Assembly (NCBI GenBank): GCA_026545765.1
Contig: CM048840.1
Location: 26,726,765-26,790,764, forward strand
Reading direction: 5' to 3'
Source of the DNA: Plantago major
Taxonomy: Eukaryota > Streptophyta > Magnoliopsida > Lamiales > Plantaginaceae
DNA length: 64,000 nucleotides
How positions within the stretch are numbered: position 1 is the first letter of the stretch; the number at the start of each line of letters is the position of its first letter. The notes under the pieces are model-generated. The model saw only the letters and a list, made by a program, of their open reading frames with translations, searched no databases and was not told the DNA's origin. The translations under genes were made by a program, and so were the position numbers. Shown here one piece after another: positions 59,490 to 64,000 of this stretch.

Positions 59490-60090
59490 CGATTCAATAA
59501 GTTCCTTTAGTATTAGTAGAGATAGCAATTACATGCCCGATGTCATCAATAAGTCCACTGTGTTGCAATCTAAGTTCTTTGAGTGGTTCGAACTCAACAA
59601 GGTGGATCTTGAAGCTCGGAAGTTTACTTGTGTTGAAACCCGTTTACTTATGCTAAAACCCCATAATTATTGTTGGAAAAATGATTTGAAGAAATGGGTC
59701 TTGCAGGTAAGCAAGTGTAAGAGCTATTGGTCGTATGTACAATGTGTTGATGAATACAGGATGAATGTGCTACATCAGACTCATGCCCAATCATGTAAGG
59801 GAAGCATCTTGCTATGAGGACATTAGGACTGTGAACAGTGTTGTTCACGAATCTTTTAAAGATGTGTGTAAAGCTTTGTGCCTATTGTTCAACGATGGGG
59901 AGTATGTCTTAGGGATGAAAACAAGCTAACCACTGGGCATCAACAAACTTCCTACGTCACATGTTCGATATGTTGCTTATTTCCCATACTATGGGGAAGC
60001 CTAAGGAGGTGTGGAGTAACACATGAATATTTTTATTAGATGATATACCTTATTTCAATGAAAGAAGTTCAAGAACCCAGGTATATATTG
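59490..60090 (+). pseudogene. Helitron Pif1-like helicase fragment, decayed
   Basis: The frame at 59476-59817 includes QSKFFEWFELNKVDLEARKF and W-K-NDLKKWV, matching the N-terminal part of Helitron helicases. In other frames the match goes on: CYEDIRTVNSVVHESFKDVC, KALCLL, then WASTNFLRHMFDMLLISHTM, GKPKEVWSNT. At least two frameshifts and several stops separate these blocks; Walker motifs are not included. A relic of a Helitron transposase (RepHel), function lost. Confidence 0.75.
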
Positions 60091-60099
60091 TTGTTGTTG

Positions 60100-60829
60100 T
60101 TTTGTTATGGTTTGAGATGCATGATTATGACATAAATATGAGTTCGTGAATATGAAAAATCATATACCTAGTTTATGCGGGTCTGAAACTAGATGTACAA
60201 TAATACCCTGGTAAAATTTAATTTTATTGGACATTCGCTAAATCATACGGGATCAATTTGCAATGAACTAGTCTAGTTTGATGCAATTATAAGCCTGAAA
60301 AAAATATTAAAGAGACACATGGTTTTATCAAATTCTCAAAACTTCGTCCGGGTTTACATCATATTTTGAATTCATCCTCAAGCCCCAAATAAAATTCCGT
60401 GTTCATACATATATCTCGTCTCAATTGGCATCCATACATATATGGAGCTCTTGGATTTCGATCCACCATTAACAGGGTTCTAAGTTTCTTAGAGCCATCA
60501 AACCGTGAATATTGTGCGAGAGAGCAGATTGAGGAGCGACATCTCAGACACGAAAACTCCAATTTTATCTCCACCCGAATCAATGATTATTTGACCATCT
60601 CTTATCTACCAACTAGATAGAATGGCGGAGCACTTCCATGGCCCTTGTTAGAAATAGAAAAAGTATGAAAATTCCCTGTTGCCAATCGGCAATGATGGGT
60701 GGAGTTAAAAATATGTTATAACTGTAAATATATTATCCGCCATATTTTAATTTAAAATCTTAATAATAAAAAACTATACTACAATAAATCATTCACTAAA
60801 TTACAAGTAAACTTATTTACAACAAAGAA
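60100..60829. other. Intergenic, no gene recognised
   Basis: AT-rich, with a (TTG)n at about 60090-60105. The open frames at 60359-60620 in both strands show no known family. Confidence 0.4.
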
Positions 60830-60855
60830 TGGTACTAACCCGTGGCGATGCCACG
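60830..60855 (-). mobile_element. Possible Helitron 3' hairpin, minus strand
   Basis: A perfect 6-bp stem (CGTGGC/GCCACG) at 60841-60855; on the minus strand it is followed by GGTTAGTAC, matching GGTTAATACTAG at 57855-57866. The final CTAG is not preserved, so this is tentative. Confidence 0.3.
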
Positions 60856-61209
60856 ATATAGTTTATTTTTAATAATAAATAGAAAGGAAATGATAAATAA
60901 ATTAATCGAGAAAATAAAGTAGTCAAATTTATATGAACAACGTTGATCGTGGTGTCGGAATGTAGTCCTTATTCATACAATATTATATCATTGATTGTTT
61001 ATTTATGTTAACTATAAACAAATGTAAAGCAGGGTCCTACCATACCCGACCTGTTAATTAGTAACAGGTACATATTTAAAAAAAAAAAAGTTCTATCCAT
61101 CAAACGGAACCAAAATAAAATACAAAAGTATACAACACAATCTTATTTAATAAATTTATATTTTAGTTTAATGAATAAAACAATTTATTTAATTAATAAT
61201 AGCATTCAA

Positions 61210-61336
61210 AATTGGTGTTTATAGATTCGTCTTGTCACGACGAATTCAAATATATCTTCAAAATATTTTTTTGATTTTTTTAGATAAAGTTATATGAGAT
61301 TAATATTTTATTTTAGTGAATGAAATGATTTATTTA

Positions 61337-61369
<33 letters not shown>

Positions 61370-61646
61370 CTAGATTGATGTTAGATTCGTCTTGTCATGG
61401 TGAATCCAATACTCTAGATTGATGTCTATAGATTCGTCTTGTCATGGTGAATTCAAATATATGTTCAAAATATTTTTCGGAGTTTTGTAGATAAATTTAT
61501 ATGAAATTTAATAAAAACTATATATGCAGCCAACAAACCCAAAAATAAGCAGTGAAAGATATACTGGTTGAAAATACAGTTAAATTTACAAAATTCCATG
61601 TAGGATTGAATTAATTTAATAAATATTCTATTTTTAAAAAATAAAT
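61210..61646 (-). repeat. Dispersed repeat family X, clustered copies with (TAA)n
   Basis: Two or three partial copies in inverse orientation to the one at 38.4 kb. An (AAT)n run at about 61341-61369 precedes CTAGATTGATG. Includes the uninterrupted junction GACGAATCTATAGACATCAA (complement) that corresponds to the insertion site of CACTA C. Confidence 0.7.
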
Positions 61647-61886
61647 CACGAAGTCTCATAAGAGACAGTCTCTAGATAACTTAGTTATCTAGAGACGACC
61701 TATGCTATAAAATCATCCATATTATTAATCGTCTATGTTTTTTAACGAAATAAGTATTGTTGTAATATGAAAAAACACCAATATTGAGAATATGGGTGTT
61801 TTGATTAATGATATTGATGATTTTCTTGACAATGTAGTTCCGTCTCTAGATAAATTATCTAGAGACCATCTTCAGGAGACTTACTC
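61647..61886. mobile_element. MULE-type MITE, 240 bp, 9-bp target duplication
   Basis: Inverted ends CACGAAGTCTCATAAGAGAC... and ...TCTTCAGGAGACTTACTC (complement GAGTAAGTCTCC), each with an inner TCTAGATAA.TT.TTATCTAGA palindrome. It is flanked by AAAATAAAT on both sides (61638-61646 and 61887-61895), the 9-bp duplication typical of Mutator-like elements. It lies within family X. Confidence 0.8.
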
Positions 61887-61895
61887 AAAATAAAT

Positions 61896-62190
61896 TTATA
61901 TTTAATTTTTATGAAGAAAATAATTTATTTAATTAATAATAGTATTCAAGATTGATGTCTATGGATTCGTGTTGTCATGGCAAATTCAAATATATGTTCA
62001 AAATATTTTCGAATTTTTGCAGATAAAGTTATATGAAATTTAATAAAAGCTATATATACAGTCAATATGTAAAAAATAACATTGAAATATATACTGGCTA
62101 AAATACAATTATTTCCATAAAATTCCACGTAGGACTGAATGAATTTGGTGAGGTTTAATCCTTGTACTTTACATAATGGATGGATGGATA
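61896..62190 (-). repeat. Dispersed repeat family X copy
   Basis: Inverse copy ending in the (GGAT)n stretch (62175-62195), matching the (CATC)n start of the copy at 38430. Confidence 0.7.
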
Positions 62191-62284
62191 TGGATGGATT
62201 AAATTGAATTTAGTGAAACACGACGATTTACATGCATTCATGTCATTACAAAGCCAACATGAAAATATAGAAGTCCTAGAATTT

Positions 62285-62825
62285 ATGAGCACATTTATCA
62301 TTTATGCAAGTGATTTATAATGCAACTCTAGATGTGAGTTGAAGTGACAGAAACATAGTCCTAGCATCATGTACAAAGATCACATTATCCTTGCCGACTA
62401 TTGATTAAATTGAATTCAGTACCATCATTTGTTGTAAGTAATGATCTTTTTATTTGTGATCAGGGCAACCATCATATGCCGACTATTGAGAACACCAATG
62501 AGCATATATATATCAAACCTACATTTATCCAAATTATGTTATACCAGCAGTAGACTAATAATGTAGAATACCGACATCCTAGCTAGTATATGAGGAAGAG
62601 GTGCGGTCTTCAGCTCAAAGGACACTGAACTCCACTCCCTCAAGAAAAATGTATATATGAACACAAACTCACAATTATCATTTATGTAGAGGGTTTAAAA
62701 TGCAAGTCTAGAAAGATTGAAGTGACACGAACAGTCTTACCATCGTGTATAAATCATATTGACCTTGTTTAGTTTGTCGTTATGGTGGTAGTGATCTTTT
62801 AATTATGTGATCAGGGCAAATGTAA
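62285..62825. repeat. Diverged direct duplication
   Basis: 62285-62470 and 62655-62825 share, in order, ATCATTTATG.A, TGCAA.TCTAGA, GAAGTGACA.GAA, and TAATGATCTTTTTATTTGTG versus TAGTGATCTTTTAATTATGT, then GATCAGGGCAA. Unknown repeat type; non-coding. Confidence 0.6.
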
Positions 62826-62829
62826 TGGT

Positions 62830-63900
62830 TAAAATACCCTCTCGGTCCATATGTTCGGACATGTCCTAGTAAGACTAAACTATATTTGATAAAGGTTTGG
62901 TCCATTTGATACGTCCATAATCGAATGGACTCCAATTCACCAAATCGACCTGGACCGGACCAACAATCGCTAAGACCACATCTTCATGATGGGTCGTCTC
63001 AATTCAATTAATGAGTTGGACTATTTCATTGGGACCATCTAGACATGATGACCAGAACCGCACTATTAAGTAAGGCCGGTTCGCCTAAGACACTTCATCT
63101 AAGACCGAATATATATTGAAAAGTGAGGTATCTCAAGGAACCCACCCATATGATTGCTATAAAACGTCACTCTTATTATCGTTCGAGCCGTCCAATTAAA
63201 TAGTTGGCCCAAGTCTAATTACTTCAAGAGTTGGGTCAACCGTTAACTCTACGAGATGTAAGCAATAAATGAGTTGACCGAGTTAAGGGAACTAGGCGAT
63301 GATGGAGGATCCGTTCTCCCAACGTCATCCCACATGTCCAACTACATCCCGACAAAGGAGGATTCGTTACAGAGATCCGTGGGAGATGCGACAATTACTT
63401 GAATAAAGAGAGAATGGTAAAAACTCAAGAGATCATTTGAGATTTGATATCAACTACGACCTGCAAAACTCTAAGTGCTGACAATTGTGTGCGAGCATCA
63501 ATCACCTACTCCATCTCAACTTGAGCTTTTAACATAATCTTATCTCCAGTTCCCATCAATGACAGAAACCCTAATTGCCACAATTACCATCATATCAACC
63601 CCGTCTGAATATAACCAAACGGTTTGACTCCCTCCGTAGTCGACCCCGCGACTCGATCGAGTCCGCACCTAACAACCAAATTATGCACGAAAACGATATG
63701 TATTCTCTATCCCACTCGTGTTTCAGGTACCACATCTTCTAGACTCACTAGCTTAAGTGTTGGAGACCTTTCTGTCGGCACCACACCGCTGTCCCATTTG
63801 AAACTTACGTTTGAATGTGCTTTTTCGTGTTGCCATGCAGGTCATCCAATCCTAACTGAATCTTGATTGTATATTTATGAGCGTCAACGGGCAACCATCG
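62830..63900 (+). mobile_element. Probable degraded LTR retrotransposon LTR (R/U5 part)
   Basis: Non-coding and less AT-rich than its flanks. ACTCACTAGCTTAAGTGTTGGAGAC...CGGCACCACACCGCTGTCC (63742-63794) resembles a sequence common near the 3' end of plant Gypsy-type LTRs. Neither LTR border nor primer-binding site could be fixed, and the window ends soon after. The class is inferred from that resemblance alone. Confidence 0.4.
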
Positions 63901-64000
63901 TGTGGTAACTTTAATTTGCACTTTATCACTATCCGAGTCACTCGGAAACTTTTCCTTTTGAAGTAAACTTTCATTATAAACTAAGCGAATAGAGGATTAC

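Noticed and set aside
57836-60855. One TIR transposon bounded by the two inverted CACGGGTTA.TAC sequences
   Set aside because: No flanking duplication was seen, and the sequences fit Helitron 3' hairpins in opposite orientation better than TIRs.

Overview
The window looks like nuclear DNA of a flowering plant, most likely a eudicot. Host genes are intron-rich with GT-AG junctions, non-coding DNA is AT-rich, and the transposon families are typically plant ones (CACTA, Stowaway, Tourist, MULE MITEs, an L1-type LINE, Helitron pieces). An asterid/Lamiales origin is only an impression.

Host genes. (1) The 3' exon of a SINA-like RING E3 ligase, 234-896 (+). (2) A six-exon phosphopantetheine adenylyltransferase gene (COAD), 1860-4730 (-). 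(3) Two phytocystatin genes, 17576-17932 and 24545-24901 (-), on about 770-bp direct duplications. (4) A four-exon DUF829/TMEM53-type alpha/beta hydrolase, 25534-28940 (+). (5) A five-exon ENTH/VHS protein of the MTV1/tepsin type, 29829-34477 (-), convergent with (4). I rebuilt all exon joins by reading frame and splice sites. As I recall, COAD and a DUF829 gene are neighbours on Arabidopsis chromosome 2 (At2g18250/At2g18245), so the roughly 21 kb between them here is probably an ancestral gene pair pushed apart by transposons.

Mobile DNA makes up more than half of the window. Four CACTA elements of one family share TIRs beginning CACTACAA, subterminal repeats built on GCGACGGATA/TATCCGTCGC, and 3-bp target duplications: A 7414-9914 (TSD ATA), B 19634-23999 (TTT), C 38778-46514 (CAA) and D 49635-57692 (AAA). 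C and D are near full length and face each other in opposite orientation. Each carries a decayed TNP2-type transposase, a second TNP1-like gene, and in front of the transposase a short duplicated N-terminal mini-gene. B is an internally deleted derivative invaded by other sequence. A is a short derivative carrying an intact two-exon 109-aa gene I do not recognise. An L1-type LINE (11993-16990, minus) has only a few lesions in each ORF.

Between these lie two copies of an unclassified element rich in TTGTCTA tandem repeats (6663-11105, containing A; 36122-37716), several MITEs, a dispersed repeat into which C has inserted (paralogous empty sites at about 61.4 kb), an RNase H fragment, a Helitron helicase fragment, Helitron-like 3' hairpins, a tRNA-Asp pseudogene and a probable LTR fragment at the right edge.

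The most unusual signals are an array of small hairpins with an invariant TATGTTAG loop and covarying stems in the second-gene intron of elements A, C and D; the mini-gene duplication; the 109-aa gene of element A; and the loss of the conserved Trp in one of the two cystatins.
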